Assembly: GCA_964469935.1 (NCBI GenBank)
Contig: CAYXZQ010000042.1
Coordinates: 1 to 14,967, forward strand
DNA: 14,967 nucleotides
From: CAYXZQ01 sp964469935
Lineage (GTDB): Archaea; Nanobdellota; Nanobdellia; Woesearchaeales; DSVV01
Reading direction: 5' to 3'
In this document: positions 6,979 to 12,579 of the stretch, one piece after another
How positions within the stretch are numbered: the stretch's first letter is position 1
How the letters are laid out: each line of letters opens with the position of its first letter
Program-made: the position numbers and the translations under genes
Notes under the pieces: generated by a model
What the model saw: only the letters and a program-made list of their open reading frames with translations
Database searches by the model: none
What the model was told of the DNA's origin: nothing

Positions 6979-7455
6979 CCTGTGCCTGCCGATCGCAAGA
7001 GCGACAATATAGGGCACCATGAATGAGACTATGAATATGATTATCACTCCCGGTATGTTGTAGGCCAAAGGCGCCCTGAATATGCTGTTAAGCCTCTGGG
7101 CTATGGTCATTATAATCGCTACGTCTATCACCGCAAGAGCGGGTATGAAAATGCCCGCCACAACTGTATGGCGCTGCTTGAGATGCTCAAGCCCCAGCAT
7201 GAGCAGGTTGAAGAGGAACCCGAATATCAGGCCGAATATGCCCACGGCAAGGTAGAGCTTCGTGCTCCCGAAGAACATCAGGAAGGGTATGAGGAAGAGG
7301 CAGGCGACGAAGTTGAAGACAGCGAGGATGGCAAGCGAAGTCCAGTAGACGAAATTGTCGAGCTTCTCAGTGACTTTCCTGTTGTGGACAGCCCTGTGCT
7401 TTTTGAGCTTCTCTGATGATTCATTTATCAGCTCGGAGCTTGATTTTTTCTTCAT
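6973..7455 (-). CDS. Four-TM membrane protein, function unknown
   Basis: A 160-residue protein with a Ser/Lys-rich hydrophilic N-terminus (about 1-35) and four hydrophobic segments: YWTSLAILAVFNFVACLFLI, LYLAVGIFGLIFGFLFNLLM, AGIFIPALAVIDVAIIMTIA and PGVIIIFIVSFMVPYIVALA. Short basic loops separate them, and the protein ends GRHRL. No catalytic or transport motif is evident. The ATG at 7455 is preferred over a TTG one codon earlier because the TATA box lies about 25 bp upstream. The stop (TGA) is adjacent to the stop of deoxyhypusine synthase on the other strand, leaving no room for a separate terminator on either gene. Confidence 0.8.
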   Translation of the reverse strand: MKKKSSSELINESSEKLKKHRAVHNRKVTEKLDNFVYWTSLAILAVFNFVACLFLIPFLMFFGSTKLYLAVGIFGLIFGFLFNLLMLGLEHLKQRHTVVAGIFIPALAVIDVAIIMTIAQRLNSIFRAPLAYNIPGVIIIFIVSFMVPYIVALAIGRHRL

Positions 7456-7470
7456 CAATATTGAACTGGA

Positions 7471-7488
7471 GTATTTATTATATAAATC
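7471..7488 (-). promoter_or_regulatory. TATA box of the four-TM protein gene
   Basis: GATTTATATAATAAATAC on the minus strand, centred about 25 bp upstream of the ATG at 7455, in the 55-bp gap after the minD-like gene's stop. Confidence 0.6.
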
Positions 7489-7510
7489 TTTTCAATACAG
7501 AAAGGATCAG

Positions 7511-8290
7511 CTAGAAACCCAGCCTCTCCATGATGTCGGCGAACGCGGATCCTTTCTCCTTCTCCTCGACCTGATCTACATATCTCCTTCCGATGAGGAT
7601 CCCCGCGAGCTTCTTGTAGCTTGTCGATGCCGCGCTGTTCGGGTCTGAAACCAAGGAAGGGTTGTTGTGCCTGAGGGTGGAGCTTATCTCCCTGTCCTCT
7701 GGTATTATGCCAATGACCGGCCTGCCGATGAACTCGGCGATGTTTTCGATGCTCATCTCATAGTCCTCCCCCGTGTGCCTGTTGACGACGACGCCCATCA
7801 CGTGCTTGCCGAGCTCTCCTGCAAGCTTGACGAGCTTGAGGCTGCCTGTTGCAGAAACCAGGTCAGGTGTCGTTATTATGATGAGGCTGTCAGAGACCCT
7901 GATGACCGAGCGGACGTCCTGCCCGAAGCCGGGGGTGGAATCGATGAGGACAGCCTCAGCAGTCCCGGCCAGTTTGTAGATGACGTCCATGAGGTTTCCC
8001 ATCTCTGCTTCTTTCCCTTCCCTGTATGAGATGTCGCCGGGGATTATCCTGATGCCTGACGGGTGCCTGTAGATGCTTTCCCTTATGCTGTGCTTTCCCT
8101 TGAGAGCCGAATGCAGGTTCTTCTCTGCCCTCGGAAAACCCAGGTGTATTCCCAGGTCGGGATTTGAGAAATTCGCGTCAAGCGCGATTGCGCTCCTCTT
8201 GAAGAAGTCAAGGGCGGATGTAAGGTTGATCGTAGTAGTGGTCTTGCCGACGCCGCCTTTTGCAGATATTATGCCAATGAACTTAGTCAT
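7511..8290 (-). CDS. MinD/ParA-family P-loop ATPase
   Basis: A 259-residue member of the deviant Walker-A (SIMIBI) ATPases. The N-terminal motif is AKGGVGKTTT (10-19), with the signature lysine K11 and P-loop lysine K16. Switch I is ALDANFSNPDLG (36-47). The Walker B/switch II segment is LIDSTPGFG (115-123), with Ser-Thr instead of the usual Thr-Pro. Asn170 (VVVNR) is the likely base-recognition residue. The tail GSAFADIMERLGF is short and amphipathic, like the membrane-targeting helix of MinD. It is the last gene of an overlapping three-gene operon, with its ATG overlapping the previous gene by 8 bp. No MinE or MinC partner is seen; the two upstream helical proteins are the obvious candidates for client or adaptor. 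The family is secure, the role unknown. Confidence 0.9.
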   Translation of the reverse strand: MTKFIGIISAKGGVGKTTTTINLTSALDFFKRSAIALDANFSNPDLGIHLGFPRAEKNLHSALKGKHSIRESIYRHPSGIRIIPGDISYREGKEAEMGNLMDVIYKLAGTAEAVLIDSTPGFGQDVRSVIRVSDSLIIITTPDLVSATGSLKLVKLAGELGKHVMGVVVNRHTGEDYEMSIENIAEFIGRPVIGIIPEDREISSTLRHNNPSLVSDPNSAASTSYKKLAGILIGRRYVDQVEEKEKGSAFADIMERLGF

Positions 8291-8735
8291 CGTACGTTTC
8301 CTGGATGTACTCGATGAGCTCCTTTGCCCTGGTGTAGTATTCAGTGACCTTGTCGATGTTTACTGTAATCTCCTCTCCCTCGATCTTGACGACCATCCCG
8401 ACATGCCGCCTGTACTCGTTTATCTTCTCGTATTTGGCCCTGAGTATCGCCCTCTGGAGCAGGTATTCCTTCACGGCAAGGAGGATCTTCTCGTCCTCAT
8501 CGTAGTACTTCTCCAGCTCCTCGCAGCGCAGCTTCGGGGCTGCGGGTATCTCGCCCATCTTCCCGTCGTCGACAACCTTCTGCAGGAGCGCCTCTGACAC
8601 GAAGTCAAAAGAGCTCACGAGCCTGTCGAGGACATTCCTTATCACGTCCACTGTCCTCGTGTACTTCAGGCTGACGTATATCAGGTGGTCAACCCTCTTG
8701 AGCTCTTCCTTTGCGTTGTTAAGCAGGTCTTTCAT
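8283..8735 (-). CDS. Helical protein B of the MinD-like operon, function unknown
   Basis: A 150-residue, strongly charged, mostly helical protein without membrane segments. It looks like a diverged paralogue of the gene just upstream. Both have an N-terminal LxNAKxxL...DH motif, a hydrophobic helix ending near residue 50, a central Tyr/Lys/Glu-rich helix, then a short beta-like stretch (MVVKIEGEEITVNIDKV) followed by a final helix (EYYTRAKELIEYIQETYDD). The upstream protein has the equivalent KFVICSDTYRLKVISIDNI and IEKAKGFIRETENM. The gene overlaps its upstream neighbour by 17 bp and minD by 8 bp, so expression is almost certainly coupled. I recognise no named family. Confidence 0.8.
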   Translation of the reverse strand: MKDLLNNAKEELKRVDHLIYVSLKYTRTVDVIRNVLDRLVSSFDFVSEALLQKVVDDGKMGEIPAAPKLRCEELEKYYDEDEKILLAVKEYLLQRAILRAKYEKINEYRRHVGMVVKIEGEEITVNIDKVTEYYTRAKELIEYIQETYDD

Positions 8736-9201
8736 TTGCCCTCACCATGTTCTCCGTCTCTCTTATGAAACCCTTCGCTTTCTCTATGTAGCCCTTGATG
8801 TTATCGATGGATATCACCTTGAGCCTGTATGTGTCCGAGCATATCACGAACTTGTCATTCCTGCGGAACTCCACAGGGCTTTTCTTGTGCTCGGCGAGTA
8901 TGTTCCTTATGTCCTGTATGAGCGTGATGTACTCTATGTTTATGTTGTATCTCCTGGTTATCCTTGCCTTGAACGCGTTGAACATGCTGTCGAAATCCTC
9001 CTGGAAGGGAGGTATCCTCTTGTAGAGCCTCTCGTAGTGGAGCACCGACCCCAGGGCGTACTGGAGGGACATGTTTATCCTCTCAATGATCGCCAGGAGG
9101 AGCTTCGGGTCGCTCACCACCTTGTATGTGACATTCATCATGTGGTCGGCGACCTGCAGGGTCTTTTTTGCGTTTTGCAGGGACAGCTCGTATTTTTCCA
9201 T
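8719..9201 (-). CDS. Helical protein A of the MinD-like operon, function unknown
   Basis: A 160-residue soluble helical protein and first gene of the three-gene operon. It carries LQNAKKTLQVADHMMNVTYK at about 7-26, a second helix with RINMSLQYALGSVLHYERLY, a basic central helix (KARITRRYNINIEYITLIQD) and a C-terminal strand-helix unit (FVICSDTYRLKVISIDNIK then GYIEKAKGFIRE). The order and several residues match the next gene (8283-8735), which suggests an ancient tandem duplication. No enzyme motif is visible. The start at 9201 has a TATA box about 33 bp upstream, giving a leader of only a few bases and no clear Shine-Dalgarno. Confidence 0.8.
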   Translation of the reverse strand: MEKYELSLQNAKKTLQVADHMMNVTYKVVSDPKLLLAIIERINMSLQYALGSVLHYERLYKRIPPFQEDFDSMFNAFKARITRRYNINIEYITLIQDIRNILAEHKKSPVEFRRNDKFVICSDTYRLKVISIDNIKGYIEKAKGFIRETENMVRANERPA

Positions 9202-9228
9202 AGTCAGAATAGGTGATTAAGTGAATTT

Positions 9229-9240
9229 CCTATATAAAGC
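9229..9240 (-). promoter_or_regulatory. TATA box of the MinD-like operon
   Basis: GCTTTATATAGG on the minus strand, about 33 bp upstream of the ATG at 9201. Repeat copy 2 begins 20 bp further upstream (9260). Confidence 0.65.
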
Positions 9241-9259
9241 TTTTTATATTTCAAGTATG

Positions 9260-9391
9260 GTATGTTCATCATCGTCGGGCCAATATAGCGAACGAAACTG
9301 CTCTTGGACGTCAAGGACCAGGCAGGGGACTGATTTTTTGCAGGGTTATCAGAATATCGGTGCAGTGAGCTGACTACGTTGATAAACACAC
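9260..9391 (+). repeat. Dispersed structured repeat, copy 2
   Basis: A 132-bp element in the same orientation as copy 3. The ends are less perfect (GTATGTTCATCATC at the left, GTTGATAAACACAC at the right), but it keeps the conserved internal blocks GCGAACGA, GGACGTCAAGGACC and AGTGAGCTGAC. Its hairpins are CTTG/CAAG (9303-9306 with 9312-9315) around GACGT, and CTGATTTT with AATATCGG (9330-9337 with 9353-9360, one U-U mismatch). It occupies nearly all of the gap between the stop of the 9402-9812 gene and the MinD-operon promoter. Confidence 0.8.
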
Positions 9392-9401
9392 TGAAAAACG
9401 C

Positions 9402-9812
9402 TCAAAATTCTTCCACTGTCGAGAACATGCTCTCGAGCCCCGGGCCGAGTGCGTCGTCGTCAGCCACCTTGTCATGCAGGTGCGGCCGGATTATCCATTT
9501 CTTCTCTGTGCCTGAGTCAGGATTGACGAAGTATATGGTCAGGTTCGGGAATTTGGACAGGCTGTGCCAGTTCTGGAGCAGCTGCCTGAGGTTGAACCTG
9601 GTATTGAGGGTGACGACCGACACAGGGCTCTCCCTGAGTCCTGACAGGGCATCTGAAAGGTCAGGGCTTACAAGGTACCTGTCCTCTCCTGTCTTCCGCT
9701 TCACAATCACCTCGGTGCCCTTCTCTTCGATGCCAGTTATCGACTTGGTGAAGGAGTCCCGGAACCTCACGAAATCCACCAGCCATCGCCCGAGATCTAT
9801 CTGCTTTTTCAT
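9402..9812 (-). CDS. Hypothetical protein flanked by two repeat copies
   Basis: A 136-residue soluble protein I do not recognise. It opens with a helical, amphipathic segment (MKKQIDLGRWLVDFVRFRDS). Beta-like runs follow (KGTEVIVKRKTGEDRYLVSP, PVSVVTLNT, NLTIYFVNPDS), with a middle NLRQLLQNWHSL helix. It ends acidic (DKVADDDALGPGLESMFS). There is no Cys, no metal-binding cluster and no membrane segment. It is a single-gene unit with its own TATA box and a TGA stop. It lies between repeat copies 2 and 3, which are in direct orientation, so it could have moved or could be lost as a cassette. Confidence 0.7.
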   Translation of the reverse strand: MKKQIDLGRWLVDFVRFRDSFTKSITGIEEKGTEVIVKRKTGEDRYLVSPDLSDALSGLRESPVSVVTLNTRFNLRQLLQNWHSLSKFPNLTIYFVNPDSGTEKKWIIRPHLHDKVADDDALGPGLESMFSTVEEF

Positions 9813-9833
9813 GGGCTGTGCAGTCTGTTTTTC

Positions 9834-9848
9834 TGTATTTAAATATTA
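9834..9848 (-). promoter_or_regulatory. TATA box of the 9402-9812 gene
   Basis: AATATTTAAATACAG on the minus strand, centred about 28 bp upstream of the ATG at 9812. Repeat copy 3 starts 27 bp further upstream. Confidence 0.6.
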
Positions 9849-9874
9849 TGGTTTTACATGCATTTCCCTCGAGA

Positions 9875-10009
9875 GTGTGTTTATCATCGTCTGGGTCAAT
9901 ATTGCGAACGAAGCCCATCTTGGACGTACAGGACGCCACATGGAACCGATTTTCTTGAGGATTGCTTAGGAAAATCGGCGTAGTGAGCTGACCAAGATGA
10001 TAAACACAC
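9875..10009 (+). repeat. Dispersed structured repeat, copy 3
   Basis: A 135-bp element with perfect 14-bp inverted ends (9875-9888 with 9996-10009), extended after a small internal loop by GGTCA/TGACC (9894-9898 with 9989-9993). Internal stems are CTTG/CAGG (9919-9922 with 9929-9932, one G-U pair, loop GACGTA) and the perfect 9-bp CCGATTTTC/GAAAATCGG (9946-9954 with 9970-9978). Compared with copies 1 and 2, the second base pair of each internal stem changes in both partners, which suggests the fold itself is selected. It lies between the divergent promoters of the 9402-9812 gene and the Nudix gene. Confidence 0.85.
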
Positions 10010-10033
10010 TTAACATGAATCCCCTCCCCCGAT

Positions 10034-10045
10034 AGCTTTATTAAC
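10034..10045 (+). promoter_or_regulatory. TATA box of the Nudix gene
   Basis: AGCTTTATTAAC centred about 27 bp upstream of the ATG at 10067 and 25 bp after the end of repeat copy 3. Confidence 0.6.
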
Positions 10046-10066
10046 GATCCCTGATTCTCATTCCTC

Positions 10067-10489
10067 ATGGAAAAAAGGCCGCTTGTCGGGCTCGGCGTAG
10101 CTGTCCTGAAGGATGGCAAGGTCCTTCTCGGCAAGAGGAAGAACTCTCATGGCGCAGGCACATGGTGCTTTCCAGGCGGGCACCTGGAGTTCGGGGAGAG
10201 CTTCGAGGACTGCGCAAGGAGGGAGACCCTGGAAGAGACAGGGGTGAATATAAAGAACGTGCGACTCGGGACAGTCACCAATGACATCTTCGAAAAAGAG
10301 AAAAAGCATTACATCACTGTCTACATGATTGCAGAACACGAGTCAGGCGAGGCGAGGGTCATGGAGCCTGAGAAAAGCGAGGCATGGAGATGGTTCCGCT
10401 GGGACGATCTTCCAAGGCCGCTGTTCCTGTGCATGGAGGGCCTGATCGCGCAGGGCTTCGACCCGTTCAGGTCGCCGCAATCTTTATAA
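10067..10489 (+). CDS. Nudix hydrolase, NUDT15/MutT-like
   Basis: A 140-residue Nudix phosphohydrolase that cleaves nucleoside diphosphates linked to another group. The full Nudix box runs from G38 to V60 (G-x5-E44, then R52-E53, E56-E57, G59), so metal binding should be intact. The segments LGVAVLKDGKVLLGKRKNS, GTWCFPGGHLEFGES and the later TNDIFEKEKKHYITVYM and EAWRWFRWDDLP match the NUDT15-like group that acts on (d)NTPs, including oxidised forms. The exact substrate cannot be read from sequence. The stop overlaps the TATA box of the next gene. The ATG at 10067 matches homologue starts and has a TATA box at the leaderless distance. Confidence 0.9.
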   Translation: MEKRPLVGLGVAVLKDGKVLLGKRKNSHGAGTWCFPGGHLEFGESFEDCARRETLEETGVNIKNVRLGTVTNDIFEKEKKHYITVYMIAEHESGEARVMEPEKSEAWRWFRWDDLPRPLFLCMEGLIAQGFDPFRSPQSL

Positions 10490-10490
10490 G
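10481..10490 (+). promoter_or_regulatory. TATA box of the DUF3795 gene, overlapping the Nudix stop codon
   Basis: TCTTTATAAG centred about 27 bp upstream of the ATG at 10513. The same bases encode the last Ser-Leu and the TAA stop of the Nudix protein. Confidence 0.6.
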
Positions 10491-10512
10491 GTCTGGAGAA
10501 ATACTTTTTCCC

Positions 10513-10848
10513 ATGGGGGATGTGGAGAAGGTGGCTTTCTGCGGACTGTATTGTGCAGAATGCGGGAAGCTTCAGGATGGGAAATGCCCGGGGTGCAGGG
10601 AGAATGAGAAGGCTTCCTGGTGCAAGGTCAGGGAATGCTGCCTGGAAAATGATTACGGAAGCTGCGCAGACTGCAGGGAATTTCCGGATGCCATGGACTG
10701 CGCAAATTTCAACAATTTCTTTTCGAAGGTCTTCGGGACTGTTTTTCGCTCTGACAGGGGCGCTTGCATAAGGATGATAAAGGAGAAAGGGTATGATGAA
10801 TTTGCTGATCACATGGAAAAGAACCGGCTTAAGTCGATCAGGAGGTAA
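10513..10848 (+). CDS. Cys-rich DUF3795-family protein
   Basis: A 111-residue protein starting MGDVEKVAFCGLYCAECGKL. About ten cysteines fall in clusters in the first two thirds: CGLYCAEC, CPGC, CKVRECC, CADC and a later DCANF, the DUF3795 pattern. The spacing suggests bound zinc or an iron-sulfur cluster; the family has no established function. The frame extends upstream to 10384 inside the Nudix gene, but that part lacks similarity, and a TATA box at the leaderless distance fixes the ATG at 10513. It is followed two bases after its stop by a small membrane-protein gene, and its last codons contain that gene's Shine-Dalgarno. Confidence 0.85.
   Translation: MGDVEKVAFCGLYCAECGKLQDGKCPGCRENEKASWCKVRECCLENDYGSCADCREFPDAMDCANFNNFFSKVFGTVFRSDRGACIRMIKEKGYDEFADHMEKNRLKSIRR
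10841..10846 (+). promoter_or_regulatory. Shine-Dalgarno of the DUF5668-like gene
   Basis: GGAGGT lies within the last codons and stop of the DUF3795 gene, four bases from the ATG at 10851. It is the strongest Shine-Dalgarno seen on the plus strand and marks an internal, coupled start in contrast to the leaderless first genes. Confidence 0.6.
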
Positions 10849-10850
10849 GG

Positions 10851-11042
10851 ATGGATGAAAAGGACATGAGAAGGGGCTATCACAGGAGGAGGGGCTTTCC
10901 CATCGTCGCGGTCATACTGCTCGTAGTGGGCGTGCTGTGGCTCATGACTGACCTGAAGGTGATAACCGTAGACATACCGTGGATACCCATAGTGGTGATA
11001 ATTTTCGCAATCGGGATGATCGCGAACAGGTACAGGAGATAG
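10851..11042 (+). CDS. Small two-TM membrane protein, DUF5668/LiaF-TM-like
   Basis: A 63-residue protein with a basic N-terminus (MDEKDMRRGYHRRRG) and two close hydrophobic segments, FPIVAVILLVVGVLWLM and IPWIPIVVIIFAIGMI, ending NRYRR. The pattern of a Gly-Val-Leu-Trp first helix and Ile-Pro-Trp-Ile-Pro second helix resembles the DUF5668/LiaI-LiaF transmembrane region found as short stand-alone proteins in archaea. Function is unknown. It is translationally coupled to DUF3795. It ends 6 bp from the convergent small membrane-protein gene of the hdr operon, leaving essentially no intergenic space. Confidence 0.75.
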   Translation: MDEKDMRRGYHRRRGFPIVAVILLVVGVLWLMTDLKVITVDIPWIPIVVIIFAIGMIANRYRR

Positions 11043-11048
11043 CCTGCT

Positions 11049-11252
11049 CTACTTGCGAAACATCGCAAAGAGCAGCCAGGCGAGGCTCGCAATGAATATG
11101 AGCCCGAAGAGCCAGTCATATGACTTTACGAATACCGAAGCATATGCTCCTACCAAAAGGCCGAACGTGAACATGGATAGCTTGAATGCCCCAAGACCCC
11201 AAACGTCGAGCTTGTTGTACTTCTCCATTCCCCAGTTAATGAGACCCATCAT
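11049..11252 (-). CDS. Small two-TM membrane protein at the end of the hdr operon
   Basis: A 67-residue protein (MMGLINWGMEKYNKLDVWGL at the start) with two hydrophobic segments: about residues 22-40 (LSMFTFGLLVGAYASVFV) and about 46-64 (WLFGLIFIASLAWLLFAM), ending FRK. Its ATG overlaps the hdrB stop as ATGA, with GGGGTGGT directly upstream, so translation is coupled to hdrB. HdrABC complexes are normally soluble, so a membrane protein in the operon is notable. Similar short LDVWxxxxFKL-type proteins may be common in archaea and unrelated to Hdr. It ends with TAG. Confidence 0.75.
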   Translation of the reverse strand: MMGLINWGMEKYNKLDVWGLGAFKLSMFTFGLLVGAYASVFVKSYDWLFGLIFIASLAWLLFAMFRK

Positions 11253-12136
11253 ACCACCCCGTCGATTTTCCTGAAAAGGGCGTCATCCTTCAGCCTGAGA
11301 TTCTCATAGCCTATCTCTTCACCAGTCATGCCCATGGCAAGCCCGAGAACCTGGAGATAATGCATTACCAAAATCGGCTTAAATCCCATCTCATCTGCGA
11401 TGTGCTTCTGCCGGAGCTCGTAGTATTCGAAGCACGTCGGGCAGACGACAGTGAGAAGGTCGGCGTCGAGGCCTGCGAGCTTGTCCCTCATCATCTTATT
11501 TGCAGCCTCCTCGTCGACATCGTATATCGGGAAGCCGCAGCAGAGGGATTTATTCCTGTAATCCACAGGGTCAGCGCCGAGAAAAGCTACCAGCTGGTCG
11601 AGCTTGACAGGATTCTCAGGGTCGTCGAACTGCAGCCTCTTCGAGGGCCTCAGGATATGGCAGCCAGAATGCGTTGCGATTTTCAGCGGTAATTGTTTTA
11701 ATACCTTGATGCTGTCTTTCTTTTCATGTATGAGTTGGGCATAGAACTTTATATCTGAAATGCCCTTGTATTCAAGGCCTTGTGATTTAAGTTTGGCATT
11801 TATGGCTTTTCTTGTGTCGATGTCCTCAAGCTTGTGCCTTGCCTCGACAAGGGTCTGGGTGCAGCCAGTGCACATCGAAAGGATCGGAAGGCCCTCTTTC
11901 TCAGCTGTCGCCAGGTTCCTTGCTGCGATGAGCAGCCAGGTGTCGATGTCGACATCCCTTGCGATCCTCGATGTCGGGCAGCAGACGAAGTCAAGGTCAG
12001 CAAGCCCGATTCCCATGCTCTTGAAAATCTCTCTTGCAAGCTTCTCTATGTATGGCGCGCGGTACTGTATTGTGCAGCCTATGAAGAACGCGTATTTCTC
12101 CGGTTTCTTCTCCTCCTGCTGGTTCTCTTCTGTCAT
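11249..12136 (-). CDS. hdrB: Heterodisulfide reductase subunit B (HdrB-like, two CCG domains)
   Basis: A 295-residue subunit carrying the catalytic pair of non-cubane [4Fe-4S] clusters that reduce heterodisulfide (CoM-S-S-CoB in methanogens, other disulfides elsewhere). Both CCG motifs are complete: C21, C52-C53, C89, C92 and C159, C199-C200, C232, C235. The first matches CX30CCX35CXXC. Recognisable stretches are FFIGCTIQYRAPYIEK, DTWLLIAARNLATAE, HSGCHILRPS and CCGFPIYDVDEE. The N-terminus (MTEENQQEEKKPEK) is an extra acidic tail. The ATG overlaps the hdrC stop as ATGA, and the TGA stop overlaps the next gene's ATG. Whether the substrate is CoM-S-S-CoB cannot be told from this window. Confidence 0.95.
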   Translation of the reverse strand: MTEENQQEEKKPEKYAFFIGCTIQYRAPYIEKLAREIFKSMGIGLADLDFVCCPTSRIARDVDIDTWLLIAARNLATAEKEGLPILSMCTGCTQTLVEARHKLEDIDTRKAINAKLKSQGLEYKGISDIKFYAQLIHEKKDSIKVLKQLPLKIATHSGCHILRPSKRLQFDDPENPVKLDQLVAFLGADPVDYRNKSLCCGFPIYDVDEEAANKMMRDKLAGLDADLLTVVCPTCFEYYELRQKHIADEMGFKPILVMHYLQVLGLAMGMTGEEIGYENLRLKDDALFRKIDGVV

Positions 12137-12579
12137 CTGTCCTGGAATATCTTTTTCTGTTCTAGGGGACCCAGGCCCAGCTCCTCCCTTTTCTTGCTCG
12201 TGAGCTCGCTCAGGGGATATGCAGAGCCTGTCTCGATCAGATGGTTGAATGCGCCTGTGACCTCGTCCTTCTTTTCAGGGGTTATGAGATTTTCCCTTAC
12301 AGCGATGTTCTTGAGCTTGACTATGACCTCATACGGGTTGACGTCCTGTGGGCAGCGCTCATTGCATGAATTGCATGTAATGCACCGCCAGAGGTCGTTG
12401 CCCAATGCCTTGTCCTGCATGCCTCTAAGGCACTCGAGGATGAACTCCCTCGGCGAGAAATGGCCTGAATAGAGCGTCGCAGGGCATGATGAGGTGCATG
12501 TCCCGCACTGGAAGCATCGCTTGAGCTTGGGTATCTCCTCGATTACCTTCTTCCTCAGTTCGTTATTGATTGTTTCCAA
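12133..12579 (-). CDS. hdrC: Heterodisulfide reductase subunit C (HdrC)
   Basis: A 148-residue ferredoxin-like subunit that passes electrons from HdrA to HdrB through two [4Fe-4S] clusters, bound by C22-C25-C28-C32 and C66-C69-C72-C76 (CFQCGTCTSSCP and CITCNSCNERCP). The start is a TTG at 12579: the frame has a stop just upstream, and no ATG or GTG occurs before the first cluster. A weak GGGAG lies about ten bases upstream inside hdrA. The gene overlaps the end of hdrA by 17 bp and the start of hdrB by 4 bp, so the three subunits are coupled. The stop is TGA, which matters because UGA is also read through in hdrA on the same message. Confidence 0.94.
   Translation of the reverse strand: METINNELRKKVIEEIPKLKRCFQCGTCTSSCPATLYSGHFSPREFILECLRGMQDKALGNDLWRCITCNSCNERCPQDVNPYEVIVKLKNIAVRENLITPEKKDEVTGAFNHLIETGSAYPLSELTSKKREELGLGPLEQKKIFQDR

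Noticed and set aside
9379..9969. A 196-codon plus-strand frame running through the 9402-9812 gene into repeat copy 3
   Set aside because: It starts at the end of copy 2 and runs into copy 3; its similarity to frames near copy 1 comes from the repeats, not from protein conservation.
9260..10009. A CRISPR array or tRNA cluster formed by the repeats
   Set aside because: Repeats are over 130 bp, widely spaced, in both orientations, with no short regular spacers. No tRNA cloverleaf, anticodon arm or T-loop sequence is present.
10384..10512. An N-terminal extension of the DUF3795 protein inside the Nudix gene
   Set aside because: It lies out of frame within a secure gene, lacks the Cys pattern, and a TATA box fixes the start at 10513.
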